This document shows, piece after piece, positions 41,331 to 50,469 of a stretch of DNA of 64,000 nt. The DNA comes from CAJFUR01 sp904420575. Its GTDB lineage: Bacteria > Actinomycetota > Coriobacteriia > Coriobacteriales > Eggerthellaceae. Under the pieces are notes generated by a model that worked only from the letters and a program-made list of their open reading frames with translations, ran no database searches and had not been told where the DNA came from. Location: positions 1,178,001 to 1,242,000 of the forward strand of contig OZ221973.1 of assembly GCA_965119745.1 (NCBI GenBank). Direction: 5' to 3'. A program made the position numbers and the translations under genes. The first letter of the stretch is position 1; each line of letters begins with the position of its first letter.

Positions 41331-42812
41331 ATGGGGAAGGGGAACAAGGCGAACGTCACGGCGAACACCAAGCCGGGCACCACGCTGAACGGGGCCGGAT
41401 TCCGGTCGAAGGACATGGTGCTCTGCTTTCTAGCCATGACCGCGGCCGTGCTGCTGGGGTGGGTGCAGAACGGCGCGGCCTACGCGTCGGTGGCCCCGTA
41501 CTTCGGGATCGCACGGGAACTGAACACCCTCTTCATCGTCGTTCTCTACGGGGTGACGTACTTCGTCGCGCGTCACCGGCCCAAGGTGCTCGACTTCAAG
41601 CTGTTCTCGGCGGCGGCTTCGCTCGTCCTCGTCTGCTCGGTCTGCATCCTGTTTCTGGCCATCGAGATGCAGAACCGGCCCATGACGCTGGCGGGGCTCT
41701 TCCTGTTCTCTTTCGGGCAAATGTGGACGAACGTTCTTCTGGGCGTGGCCCTGTGCACGCTTCCCTCCTTCAAGGCGGTCGCCGCGGTCGCGGCGTTGGG
41801 CGCCACGCTGGGCGACGCGGTGCAGTCGCTCGTCCCGTCGCCGCCATTCGAAGCGGGCATGGCCTTGATGGCGGGGTTCGGGCTGGCCATCATCGTGTTG
41901 ACCTACCGCATGGCCGTCGCGTTCGTGTCGGACCGCGCGTCCGACACCACGGTTGCCGACATGGAGCTGGCGCAGCCCAAGGCGTTCCTCCGTCCCCATA
42001 ACGCGCTGTTCGGCTGCATCCTGCTGTTCGGGGTGGCCTCCGGGTTCGGCCTCACGCTCAACGAGGTCATGCATGCGCCCATCGGCGTGGGCCTGGCCGG
42101 CTCCGTCGTACTGCTGGTCGTGTCGTGGTTGGTGCTGCGCGGCGACGAGTCCGGCGAGGACGCGCTCTTCTCGTTCTCGGTCCTGCTGGTCATAGCCGGG
42201 TTCGTCATCGCCCCGTTCGTCTCGGGATCCGAAAGCGCGGCCGCGAACGCACTCATACGCCTGGGCACGGCATGCTTCTCCATCCTGATATGGTTGGTGC
42301 TGGCCTCCATCGGCAAGCAGAACTCGTTCGCGCTCATCCCGTCGCTGTGCATCATGAACGCGTCGCGGTCGCTGGGGGTGGTCGTCGGCGCGGTGGCGGG
42401 CCATTCGGTGAACGACCTGGCCCTGACGGACGGGCATCTTGCCGACATCATCGTGGCGGCGAGCCTGTTCGCGTTCATCGCCTTCTTGTGGGTGGGGCTG
42501 CGCCGGTTCAGCTTTGCCGAGACCATCCGGGGCATCGAGCGCCCATCGCTCGAGAAAGGCGGCGTGGCGGGTGAGTCGGTGGAGGACCGGTGTCAGGAAC
42601 TGGGTCGGGAGCACGGCCTGACCGAGCGCGAGATCGAGATATTCGCCATGTTGGCGCGTGGTCGCAACGGCAGCTTCGTGCAGAACCACTACGTCGTGTC
42701 GCGCAACACCGTCAAGACGCACGTGAAGCACATCTACCGGAAGCTGGACGTCCACTCCCAACAGGAACTGATCGACCTGGTGGAAGTCGCCGATGCTCCC
42801 ACGCCGCGCTGA
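41331..42812 (+). CDS. LuxR-type regulator with multi-pass membrane domain 2
   Basis: 493 residues from ATG 41331. About 12 hydrophobic segments fill residues 25-410, then a LuxR helix-turn-helix (LTEREIEIFAMLARGRNGSF and SRNTVKTHVKHIYRKLDVHS). Alternative starts are 41295, which overlaps the -10 box, and 41415; ribosome sites are weak at all of them. It is divergent from flavoprotein reductase 1, the typical placement for such regulators in Eggerthellaceae. How the membrane domain senses its signal is not known. Confidence 0.85.
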   Translation: MGKGNKANVTANTKPGTTLNGAGFRSKDMVLCFLAMTAAVLLGWVQNGAAYASVAPYFGIARELNTLFIVVLYGVTYFVARHRPKVLDFKLFSAAASLVLVCSVCILFLAIEMQNRPMTLAGLFLFSFGQMWTNVLLGVALCTLPSFKAVAAVAALGATLGDAVQSLVPSPPFEAGMALMAGFGLAIIVLTYRMAVAFVSDRASDTTVADMELAQPKAFLRPHNALFGCILLFGVASGFGLTLNEVMHAPIGVGLAGSVVLLVVSWLVLRGDESGEDALFSFSVLLVIAGFVIAPFVSGSESAAANALIRLGTACFSILIWLVLASIGKQNSFALIPSLCIMNASRSLGVVVGAVAGHSVNDLALTDGHLADIIVAASLFAFIAFLWVGLRRFSFAETIRGIERPSLEKGGVAGESVEDRCQELGREHGLTEREIEIFAMLARGRNGSFVQNHYVVSRNTVKTHVKHIYRKLDVHSQQELIDLVEVADAPTPR

Positions 42813-42813
42813 G

Positions 42814-42837
42814 AAGCCTCCAAGACGTCGGAGGCTT
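42814..42837 (+). terminator. hairpin after the LuxR gene
   Basis: AAGCCTCC (42814-42821) pairs with GGAGGCTT (42830-42837); the stem begins just after the stop codon and is followed by GGCTCTTGG. It has no clean T tract. Confidence 0.5.
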
Positions 42838-43155
42838 GGCTCTTGGAGTCCCCGTTCCCTGCGTTTGGCTTGTTGGTAGCGAGAGGCGGCAGCGTGTCTC
42901 CCGCTTCTCAGCGTGCCGGTGGGCGAGTGCTTCTGCCAACGCGCTATCCTCTTCCTCGATCTTCTCGGCCCGGCCGCCCTCTTTCCCAAGAAATGATATA
43001 AAAATACTAACATATATGGTGCGCATCCGTTTAGATGGTGCTATTATGGTGGCAATCAAGATTCGCCTGCGAACGCGCCAGGCACGGCGTCTTCGCAGGC
43101 GAACGCAATCAAAGGCCCCGACAAGGGGCCCAAAGACGAGTTAAGGGGGTGTGCG
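42838..43155 (+). promoter_or_regulatory. cydAB upstream region with two leader hairpins
   Basis: No gene. An AT-rich island at 42990-43050 (ATATAAAAATACTAACATAT) probably holds the promoter, although no -35/-10 pair is clear. Downstream, TTCGCCTGCGAA (43062-43073) and TTCGCAGGCGAA (43092-43103) form a perfect 12-bp inverted repeat, and GGCCCC/GGGGCC (43114-43130) forms a second stem just before the ribosome site AAGGGGG. This may be a structured leader or operator of cydA. Confidence 0.5.
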
Positions 43156-44742
43156 ATGGAACTCTTTGCTGATGTTGCGTTGCTGTCGCGAATACAGTTC
43201 GCAGCCACGGTGGCCTATCATTTCTTCTTCGTGCCGCTGTCCATTGGGCTGGGTCTGATTCTCGCCATCAACGAAACACGGTACTACCGGTCGCGCAACG
43301 AAAAGGACGCGGCGGCCACCCGGTTCTGGGTGAAGATCTTCACCGCGACGTTCGTGATAGGCGTGGCCACGGGCATCACGATGGAGTTCTCCTTCGGAAC
43401 CAACTGGGCGGACTATTCCCGCTTCGTCGGCGACATCTTCGGCGCGCCGCTGGCGGCCGAGGCGTTGTTGGCGTTCTTCCTGGAATCGGTGTTCCTGGGC
43501 GTGCTGCTGTTCGGGCGCAAGCGCGTCTCGCCCAAGTTCTACCTGGTGTCGGCTTGGCTCGTCTGGCTGGGCTCGTGCCTTTCGGCCCTGTGGATCCTCA
43601 TTGCGAACTCGTGGATGCAGACGCCTGCCGGCGCCGAGCTGGCCGCCGACGGCAGCAAGGCCGTCATCACCGACTTCCTTGCCGCGGCGGCGAACCCCTC
43701 CATCTGGGCGCGTTACACGCACACGGTGGACGCGCTGCTCATCATGGGCGCGTTCGTGGCCATGGCGGTTGCGGCCTGGTACCTGCTCAAAGGCAAGCAC
43801 ACCGACTTCGCCATGAAGACGCTCAAGACCGGTGCGGTGGTGGGCATCGTCACCAGCTGCATCATGATCGTGTTCGCCCATGCGTCGGCCGTGGTGGTTG
43901 CCGAAGAGCAGCCCACGAAGCTGGCCATGATGGAGGGCATGTACGAGACCGAGGCCCCGCCGCTCTATGCGTTCGGCTGGGTGGACGAGGAATCGCAGGA
44001 AGTCATCACGCCTCTGGCCATTCCCGGCGGCACCAGCTTCCTTGCCACGGGCGCGTGGGACACCGAGTACTTGGGCCTGAACGACCTCGCGCAAACGGAA
44101 AAGTACGCCGACCTCAACCCTGAAGAACTGCCGGTGAACTTCGTGTTCCAAAGCTACCATCTGATGGTGATGATGTACGGACTCATCATGATCACGGTCA
44201 TCCTGGCGCTGGTGTTCACGCTGCGCAAGGGGAAGATCAAGAACATGAAATGGCTCCAGCGCCTGGTTCTCGTATCGCCGGTGTTCCCGTTCGTCGCCAT
44301 CCAGACGGGCTGGATCACGGCCGAAGTGGGCCGCCAGCCGTGGGTGGTGTATCCCTCCACCAGCGGACCTGACGGCGTGAGCCTGCTGACGAACGACGCC
44401 ATCTCGCAGTCGGTCTCTGCTCCCGAGCTTCTGGTGACGCTGGCCTTGTTCCTGGTGGTGTACGTGTTCCTCATGGTGGCATGGGCGCGCGTCATGGGCC
44501 GCTTCATCAAGGAAGGCCCCGTGGCGAAGGCCGCCGTGGCAACGGCGGGCGCAGAAGGCGCAGCAGGCGCGTCGGGTGCAACGGGCGCGCAGGCGCAGCT
44601 GGTCGATGCCGACCAGGACAAGGTGGGGCCTGCCGCGGGCACGCCGGACGCCACCGTGACCGAAGGCGAGCGTGCGTCCCGCGCCGCCGCAGGCGAGGGT
44701 GCCGACGCCGACGGCCGCACCGACGCGAAGGACGGTGAGTAG
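43156..44742 (+). CDS. cydA: cytochrome bd quinol oxidase subunit I (CydA)
   Basis: 528 residues, about nine membrane helices. H22 in AYHFFFVPLSIG, the GWITAEVGRQPW signature and the HTVDALLIMGAF helix are conserved heme and quinol-site features. Together with CydB it oxidises quinol and reduces oxygen to water, with high oxygen affinity. The Q-loop is of the short type. The last 75 residues are an Ala/Gly/Asp-rich cytoplasmic tail not needed for catalysis. AAGGGGG precedes the ATG by 6 nt. cydB follows after 2 nt; cydCD assembly genes are not present. In an anaerobe it probably scavenges oxygen. Confidence 0.95.
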   Translation: MELFADVALLSRIQFAATVAYHFFFVPLSIGLGLILAINETRYYRSRNEKDAAATRFWVKIFTATFVIGVATGITMEFSFGTNWADYSRFVGDIFGAPLAAEALLAFFLESVFLGVLLFGRKRVSPKFYLVSAWLVWLGSCLSALWILIANSWMQTPAGAELAADGSKAVITDFLAAAANPSIWARYTHTVDALLIMGAFVAMAVAAWYLLKGKHTDFAMKTLKTGAVVGIVTSCIMIVFAHASAVVVAEEQPTKLAMMEGMYETEAPPLYAFGWVDEESQEVITPLAIPGGTSFLATGAWDTEYLGLNDLAQTEKYADLNPEELPVNFVFQSYHLMVMMYGLIMITVILALVFTLRKGKIKNMKWLQRLVLVSPVFPFVAIQTGWITAEVGRQPWVVYPSTSGPDGVSLLTNDAISQSVSAPELLVTLALFLVVYVFLMVAWARVMGRFIKEGPVAKAAVATAGAEGAAGASGATGAQAQLVDADQDKVGPAAGTPDATVTEGERASRAAAGEGADADGRTDAKDGE

Positions 44743-44744
44743 CC

Positions 44745-45782
44745 ATGGAGATGACCTTCTTCCAGGTGCTGTGGTTCTTCCTGATCTTCCTGCTCATAGC
44801 CGGCTACTTCGTGCTGGACGGGTTCGACCTGGGCGCGGGCGTGCTGTATCCCTTCGTCGCGAAGAGCGAGCGCGACAAGGCCGTGGTGCGCCGCAGCATC
44901 GGGCCGGTGTGGGACGGCAACGAGGTGTGGCTGCTCACGGCCGGCGGCGCGCTGTTCGCGGCGTTCCCTCCGGCGTACGCCACCACGTTTTCGGGGTTCT
45001 ACCTCGCGGTGATGCTGGTGCTGTTCGGCCTCATCGTGCGCGCGGTGTCGGTGGAGTTCCGCGGACACGACCCGCAATGGGCGCGCACGTGGGACGCCTG
45101 CTTCTTCGTGGGGTCGCTCTTGCCGGCGCTGCTTCTGGGCGTGGCCGTGGGCAACATCTATGCGGGCATTCCCATGGATGCGGCGGGCAACTACATGGGC
45201 CTTCCCCTCATTGGGCTCATCACGCCGTTCACGCTGCTCACGGGCTTGCTGGGCCTGGCCATGTTCCTGGCGGCCGGCGCCACGTGGATTGCCCTCAAGG
45301 CTCCGAAGCCCTCTGAACTGCAGGCGCGTGCGGCGCGCTTGCGCCTGCCGTTGCAGGTGGTGGCGCTGGTGCTGTTCGCGGTGGTGTCGCTGTACGGGCA
45401 CTTCGGCATCCAGCCGGCCATGGACCCGGCCTTGGGCGTGCTGCGCTGGGTGTTCGCCCTGGTGTTCGTGGCGGGCATCGTGGTCTCCCTGGTGCTGGCG
45501 AAGAAGAAGGACTGCGACAAGGGCGCGTTCGTTGCCCAGTCCGCTTCGGCCGTGGCGCTGGTGGGGCTTCTGGCCACGTCGATGTTCCCCAACCTGGTGG
45601 TGGCTTCGGCGGGAAGCATCGGGCCGAACATCACGCTCATGAGCGCGGCGTCGTCCGAGTTGTCGCTCATGTGGATGACCATCATCACGTGCGTGGGCCT
45701 GCCGCTGGTGCTGGTGTACCACGTGATCGTCTACCGCACCTTCCGCGGGCGCGTGTCGGACGACGACTTGGGGCATTACTAG
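44745..45782 (+). CDS. cydB: cytochrome bd quinol oxidase subunit II (CydB)
   Basis: 345 residues, about eight membrane helices. The N-terminal VLWFFLIFLLIAGYFVLDGF segment, then DLGAGVLYP, is the family signature; it continues IGPVWDGNEVWLLTAGGALFA. It pairs with CydA, encoded 2 nt upstream, in the terminal oxidase. A strong terminator follows 12 nt after the stop, so cydAB is a two-gene operon. Confidence 0.95.
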   Translation: MEMTFFQVLWFFLIFLLIAGYFVLDGFDLGAGVLYPFVAKSERDKAVVRRSIGPVWDGNEVWLLTAGGALFAAFPPAYATTFSGFYLAVMLVLFGLIVRAVSVEFRGHDPQWARTWDACFFVGSLLPALLLGVAVGNIYAGIPMDAAGNYMGLPLIGLITPFTLLTGLLGLAMFLAAGATWIALKAPKPSELQARAARLRLPLQVVALVLFAVVSLYGHFGIQPAMDPALGVLRWVFALVFVAGIVVSLVLAKKKDCDKGAFVAQSASAVALVGLLATSMFPNLVVASAGSIGPNITLMSAASSELSLMWMTIITCVGLPLVLVYHVIVYRTFRGRVSDDDLGHY

Positions 45783-45793
45783 GATCATTCGCG

Positions 45794-45824
45794 ACGGGGC
45801 GGCTTCGGGCCGCCCCGTTTTTTT
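45794..45824 (+). terminator. rho-independent terminator of cydAB
   Basis: ACGGGGCGGC (45794-45803) pairs with GCCGCCCCGT (45809-45818), followed by seven T. Confidence 0.9.
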
Positions 45825-45954
45825 GGCTTTGGGCCGCGGGCCGGCCGCCCGGTCTTCCTGGCCGCCCCATCTTCCCTTCGCGCCCAGCCCTTCAGACTCG
45901 TCTCCCCTTCGCGTCCAGCCCTCCCGACCGCGGCCCCGCCTTCCCCAACTTCGC

Positions 45955-46878
45955 CTAGCGTTCTTCTCCTCCGAAGAACGCGTCCAGCTCGTCCACCTTG
46001 CCGTACGGCTCCAGCAGCTTCTTCGCCACCGTCCGCGCGGCGGGGCTCAGATCGGGACGGAACACGAACATGGAATCCATCTCGATGGGGGCGTTGATGA
46101 GCGGCCGCATGCACACCTGCTCCGTCACCAGCTCCCGCGCGTACTCGGTCTGTATGATGAAGCAGTCGTCGCTGGTCGACACCTGCGCCAGCATGAGGTT
46201 CTTGTCGTGGAGCAGCAGTTCCACCTCGATGCCGTAGTTCTTGAACGCCGTTTCGTACAGGCGGCCCTTGTAGGGGCTCGTCTGGATGACGGTTCGTCCC
46301 CGCAGGTCGGTTTCGAAGTCCACATAGGCCTTGCGCGCCAATGGGTTGTCGACGCTCATCAGGATGGCCAGCTCGCCCGTGCGCAGCAGGATGGTGGGGA
46401 GGCCGAAGGCCTCGGGCGGCCTGATGGTGAATGCGAACTCCATCTCCCGGGCTGCGATGGCCTTCCAGAACGCGTCGTGGTCGCCGTCGGCTATCTCGAT
46501 GCGTATTTTCGGGTCTTCCTGGAACTCCGCCAAAAGGGCGCGCTTCCGGTCGTAGCCCACGTACATGCTCAGCAGCCCCACGCGCACCAGTTCGGGTGCG
46601 GCCTCCACCGCCTCGCGGATGTCGGCCAGGCAGGCGTCCCACAGCTGGTCTTCTTCGCGCAGACAGCGTAGCAGGATGCGTCCTGCCTCCGTCGGCTCGA
46701 CGCCCTTCTTTCCGCGTACGAACAGCGCCGTGCCCAATTCCTCTTCCAGGCCCTTCATGCTTTTCGAAAGGCCCTGGCGCGACAGGTACAGTTCGTGTGC
46801 TGCCTGGGTGATGTTGCCTACTGCGCACAGCGTGCTGAAATACCGTTTCTGATCCGCGTCCATGCGGAACTTCGCCAT
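45955..46878 (-). CDS. LysR-type regulator 3
   Basis: 307 residues. N-terminal helix-turn-helix (YFSTLCAVGNITQAAHELYL and SRQGLSKSMKGLEEELGTAL), then a co-inducer-binding domain without the EYHC motif of LysR 1 and 2. AAGGAGG lies 5 nt before the ATG at 46878. It is divergent from the flavoprotein at 47185 and is its likely regulator; GTTGC-N7-GCAAC in the shared region could be its box. The 3' end converges with cydAB. Confidence 0.9.
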   Translation of the reverse strand: MAKFRMDADQKRYFSTLCAVGNITQAAHELYLSRQGLSKSMKGLEEELGTALFVRGKKGVEPTEAGRILLRCLREEDQLWDACLADIREAVEAAPELVRVGLLSMYVGYDRKRALLAEFQEDPKIRIEIADGDHDAFWKAIAAREMEFAFTIRPPEAFGLPTILLRTGELAILMSVDNPLARKAYVDFETDLRGRTVIQTSPYKGRLYETAFKNYGIEVELLLHDKNLMLAQVSTSDDCFIIQTEYARELVTEQVCMRPLINAPIEMDSMFVFRPDLSPAARTVAKKLLEPYGKVDELDAFFGGEER

Positions 46879-46994
46879 GACGCCCTCCTTGTGGGGGTTT
46901 CGCCCTTTTGCCGCGATCCGCCGCGATTGGCGGGTCGGTCGTCCCCAAGATGGTGCCAGTATAGGCGAAACGCGCGCCCTCAGAAAGCCGCCGC

Positions 46995-47011
46995 GTTGCG
47001 CTCCTTGCAAC
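46995..47011. promoter_or_regulatory. candidate LysR box
   Basis: GTTGC (46995-46999) and GCAAC (47007-47011), an inverted repeat with 7 bp between, in the 306-bp region between LysR 3 and flavoprotein 2. No gene is seen in that region. Confidence 0.4.
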
Positions 47012-47128
47012 CAGATGTTCAACGATGGTCAACCGTTCGTCTCTGACAAGGAGTTTTGCCTATTCGCCAACTGGCGGTTGTCGCTTCGCACCGGGCAAGA
47101 GTTTCTTTTCGCCCGCCCTGCCCGCTCG

Positions 47129-47134
47129 TATAGT
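47129..47134 (+). promoter_or_regulatory. candidate -10 box of flavoprotein 2
   Basis: TATAGT, five of six consensus, 50 bp before the start codon. The -35 is weak, consistent with activation. Confidence 0.35.
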
Positions 47135-47184
47135 GTCGTCCTGCGGGCCCACCGGTCCGCATCGGACATGGGAAGGGGAAACTC

Positions 47185-48762
47185 ATGAAGAACCTCAGTC
47201 GTAGGGACCTGCTGAAAGGCTTGGCTATCGGGTCCGTCACCGTCGCTTCGGCGGGCGCCTTGGCATCGTGCGCTCCGCAGGAGAAGGGCGACGCCGGCAA
47301 GGCGGGCGCGGCGCAGGGAACCGGTCAGCTCACCTACGCCAAGCGCAAAAGCGACGTGGCCAGCATGTCGCAGACCGAGACCGACGTGCTGGTCATCGGC
47401 GGCGGCGGAGCGGGCCTGTGCGCGGCGTTGAGCGCCTCCGAGCAGGGCGCGCAGGTGGTGCTCTGCGAGAAGACGAGCGTGCTTGGCGGCGCGACCATGC
47501 TGTCCAGCGGCAAGATCCCTGCCGTGGGCACCAAGCAGCAGGAAGAAATGGGCGAAGCCGACAGCATCGGCGCGTGCGTGATGGACATCATGCGCCCCAG
47601 CAACTACAGCGTGCGTCCCGACCTGGTGTACACCGTCACCGAGAAGTCGAAGGACATCGTGGAATGGACCGAGGCCCACGGCGCTGTGTGGACCATCGAT
47701 GCGGCGCTGTACTATGGGCAGACCGCCCATCGCATGCATACCACCGACAACGCGGGCAAAGGCCTCACCGACGCGCTCATCGCCAGCATGGGCACCGACC
47801 CCAACATCACCCAGATGCTGGAATGCGAGATGATGGGCCTGGTGCTGGACGACGACGGGGAGACGGTCGTCGGCGCGTACGGCAAGAGCGGTGGCGACGA
47901 GCTGGCCATCATGGCGAAGAACACCGTGCTGGCCTCCAGCGGGTTCGCCAACAATCCCGACATGCTTGCCCAGTACTGCCCCGAAGCCGTCGACGCGTTC
48001 AAGATGGTGGCGCCGGGTGCCACGGGCGAAGGCATCCTGTGGGCGCAGGAGCTGGGCGCGGAACTGCAGAACATGGGCGCCTACCAGGGCCACGCGTTCC
48101 ACGGCGTGGACAACGGTCAGACACTGGAGCAGGGCGTGGCCAACAACGGCGGCATCATCGTGAACCAGGAAGGCAACCGCTTCATGAGCGAGTACGGCGG
48201 GTATTCCGAACTTTCGCCGCACGTGCTGGCGCAGACCGACCACATCGCCTACCTGTGCTTCACCGACGCCCAGAAGGAAAAGAGCGTGAAGTACCCTGAC
48301 TGGGAAGAGGCGGGCATCGTGCTCACGGGCGCCACGCCGGCCGAGCTCGCGGCGGCCATCGGCGCCGACGCGGCGACGTTGGAGAAGACCATCGCCGAGT
48401 ACCAGGCCGCCATCGAAAAGGGCGAGGACAAGTTCAACCGGGCGCATCTGCCTGCGGGCTTCGACGGGCCGTACTACGCGGTCAAGATCACCGGCGAGAT
48501 CCGCCACACGCAGGGCGGCATGGCCACCGACGTGGCGGGGCACGTGCTGCGTGCGGACAAGAGCCTCATCAAGGGGCTGTACGCTGCCGGCGGCTGCACG
48601 GAGGGCTTCTCGTCGCGCGGCGGCGCCGCCTACATGAGCGGCAATGGCCTCATCCAGGCGTTGGTTTTCGGCAAGATCGCCGGCGCGGCGGCGGCCACCG
48701 AGGACAAGGAAAGCGCGTCGCTGGTGGAATGGACGAAGAGCGACATCGACGCGTACCGGTAG
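47185..48762 (+). CDS. Tat-lipoprotein FAD-binding reductase 2
   Basis: 525 residues. Twin-arginine signal SRRDLLKG (5-12) and lipobox ending at C29 (LASC). The dinucleotide-binding motif VLVIGGGGAGLCAALSAS spans 68-85, followed by a fumarate reductase-type capping domain (AVWTIDAALYYGQTAHRMHT near 172) and the C-terminal LYAAGGCTEGFSSRGGAAYM. No heme or FMN domain. It is expected outside the membrane, passing quinol-derived electrons to an unknown acceptor. LysR 3 is divergent; a terminator follows. Confidence 0.9.
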   Translation: MKNLSRRDLLKGLAIGSVTVASAGALASCAPQEKGDAGKAGAAQGTGQLTYAKRKSDVASMSQTETDVLVIGGGGAGLCAALSASEQGAQVVLCEKTSVLGGATMLSSGKIPAVGTKQQEEMGEADSIGACVMDIMRPSNYSVRPDLVYTVTEKSKDIVEWTEAHGAVWTIDAALYYGQTAHRMHTTDNAGKGLTDALIASMGTDPNITQMLECEMMGLVLDDDGETVVGAYGKSGGDELAIMAKNTVLASSGFANNPDMLAQYCPEAVDAFKMVAPGATGEGILWAQELGAELQNMGAYQGHAFHGVDNGQTLEQGVANNGGIIVNQEGNRFMSEYGGYSELSPHVLAQTDHIAYLCFTDAQKEKSVKYPDWEEAGIVLTGATPAELAAAIGADAATLEKTIAEYQAAIEKGEDKFNRAHLPAGFDGPYYAVKITGEIRHTQGGMATDVAGHVLRADKSLIKGLYAAGGCTEGFSSRGGAAYMSGNGLIQALVFGKIAGAAAATEDKESASLVEWTKSDIDAYR

Positions 48763-48786
48763 GAGTTGCACGCCTTGTCGGACCGA

Positions 48787-48826
48787 TGTGCCGGGTCTGC
48801 CTGTGTGGCAGGTCCGGCATTTTTTT
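48787..48826 (+). terminator. rho-independent terminator of flavoprotein 2
   Basis: TGCCGGGTCTGCC pairs with GGCAGGTCCGGCA (one internal mismatch), followed by seven T. Confidence 0.85.
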
Positions 48827-48870
48827 GTGGGGGGAGGGTGGTCGGTCTTCGCGAGAGGCGGCGCGGATCG

Positions 48871-48965
48871 GGCCTCACGAGCGCTTGCTCGCCCCTGGGT
48901 GGATCAGGCCGCCACGAGCGTTCGCCCCTCTACGGATAGGGCCTCACGGGCGCTTGCTCGCCCTT
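48871..48965. repeat. three imperfect 23-26 bp repeats
   Basis: GGCCTCACGAGCGCTTGCTC and variants begin at 48871, 48907 and 48940. They are the only notable structure in 48827-49134, which has no gene. Each copy contains a GAGCGCTTGCTC near-palindrome, so a repetitive extragenic element is possible. Confidence 0.55.
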
Positions 48966-49134
48966 GACCCGACCCTCGGCTTCCTTGCTTCCCGAAAATC
49001 CTATTGAAACCGTCGTCAAAACCGCCCGGTGCGGTGGCTGATTCGATTACGATTCGGTATACTTTTCGGCAGAGTGCGCAAGCGGGGCCTGTCGGCCTCG
49101 TTTGTGCGGAACCGCTACCCAGCAAGGAAGAAAC

Positions 49135-50373
49135 ATGGAAGACGAAAACAAGACTCCCGAGCCGTCCCAGGAGCCTCTGCCTCAGGAACCGGCACAGGCG
49201 CCCGAACCGGCCCAAGCGCCCGAACCGGCACAGCCCGCCGACGCTGCGGACGCCGCAGCCGAACCTCAGGAGAGCGCCGCGCCGCAGGACACCGTCCCGT
49301 TGGGGGAGACGGCGCCCCAGCAGCCCGCGAATCCCTACGCTCCGCCTGCGCAACCGCAGCCGGCCCAGCCCTACGGTGCAGCCCCTCAGCCGACCCAGCC
49401 CTATGGCGCGGCGCAGCCCACCCAGCCTTACGGGGCGCCCCAGCAGCCCGGCCAGCCCTACGGGGCCGCGCCCCAGCAGCCCGGCCAGCCGTACTACCAG
49501 CCCGGCCAGCCGGTGCAGCCGTACGTCTCGCCGAGCAACGGCAAGGCGATAGGCGCGCTCGTCTGCGGCATCCTGGCCATCCTGTTCAGCTGGCTGCCTC
49601 TTCTGGGCGTGATTCTGGGCGTGGTGGCCATCGTGCTTGCCGTGCAGGCCGTCAAGAGAAGCGGCAAGGACAGCAAGGCCACGGGAGGCAAGATCTGCGG
49701 CATCGTCGGCATCGTCCTTTCGGTGATCGCATTCGTCTTCTGGCTGGTGGTGAGCATCACGGCCGTCGCTGCCCTGAACGAGTACGAGAACAGCCGCGAC
49801 AGCCTGACCGCCAATCCTCCCATCGAGGTGCCCGCGCCGGGCGCAAACTCTTCCGACGCAACGCAGGAAGCCGACGAGGAAGCGGCCAAGGCGGCCGTTG
49901 ACCAGGCCCTTTCTGCGCTCAAGTCCATGTCCGACACCGACATGCAGGAAATCTCGGATGCTTTGGACGAAGGGTTCACCGAGGGTTCCGGCTTCAGCAT
50001 GACCGAACTGGGCGTCGATCCGATGACGTTCGCCGAATGGCTCATGGGAGATCTCGACTACACCATCGAAGACGCCTTCATTACCGGCGACACCGGTTGG
50101 GTGGACGTGACGGCGACGGTGCGCGACGTCTATGCGTTCTCGCTGGTGTTCAACGACGAGATCGACGCGTACATGGAAACCGAGGAATACCAGAACATGA
50201 CCGACGAGGCCGCCTTGAAGGCCAAGCTCGGCGAACTGTTCCTGGCAGCCATGGACAAGAGCACCGACGTCACGGAAACGTTCATGATGATCGACGTGGA
50301 GAAGAAGGGCAGCTCGTGGGTCGTGGACGAGGACTCGCTTGCCTCCGAGGTGGAGAACATCTTCGGCGTGTAA
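49135..50373 (+). CDS. DUF4190-type membrane protein with Pro/Gln-rich N-terminus
   Basis: 412 residues. The first 135 residues are Pro/Gln/Ala-rich with repeated QPYGA units and are predicted disordered. Two close hydrophobic hairpin segments follow (IGALVCGILAILFSWLPLLG and ICGIVGIVLSVIAFVFWLVV), the DUF4190 pattern, then an acidic external domain of about 175 residues with a helical part (KAAVDQALSALKSMSDTDMQ) and a small beta-rich end. It may be a cell-envelope sensor or lipid-associated protein; no function is established. AAGGAAG precedes the ATG. Confidence 0.75.
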   Translation: MEDENKTPEPSQEPLPQEPAQAPEPAQAPEPAQPADAADAAAEPQESAAPQDTVPLGETAPQQPANPYAPPAQPQPAQPYGAAPQPTQPYGAAQPTQPYGAPQQPGQPYGAAPQQPGQPYYQPGQPVQPYVSPSNGKAIGALVCGILAILFSWLPLLGVILGVVAIVLAVQAVKRSGKDSKATGGKICGIVGIVLSVIAFVFWLVVSITAVAALNEYENSRDSLTANPPIEVPAPGANSSDATQEADEEAAKAAVDQALSALKSMSDTDMQEISDALDEGFTEGSGFSMTELGVDPMTFAEWLMGDLDYTIEDAFITGDTGWVDVTATVRDVYAFSLVFNDEIDAYMETEEYQNMTDEAALKAKLGELFLAAMDKSTDVTETFMMIDVEKKGSSWVVDEDSLASEVENIFGV

Positions 50374-50383
50374 TCGCGTTGTC

Positions 50384-50466
50384 GGTTGCCGAGGCGTCCC
50401 GCCTGGATGCTTCGGCAACCTCGATCGAGAACAGGAAAGGGTCGGGCTGTGCGAGTCCGGCCCTTT
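50384..50466. terminator. two hairpins between convergent genes
   Basis: GGTTGCCGA (50384-50392) pairs with TCGGCAACC (50412-50420). AAAGGGTCGG pairs with CCGGCCCTTT (50437-50464, one mismatch), followed by CGTTT. The second probably terminates the DUF4190 gene. Confidence 0.5.
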
Positions 50467-50469
50467 CGT

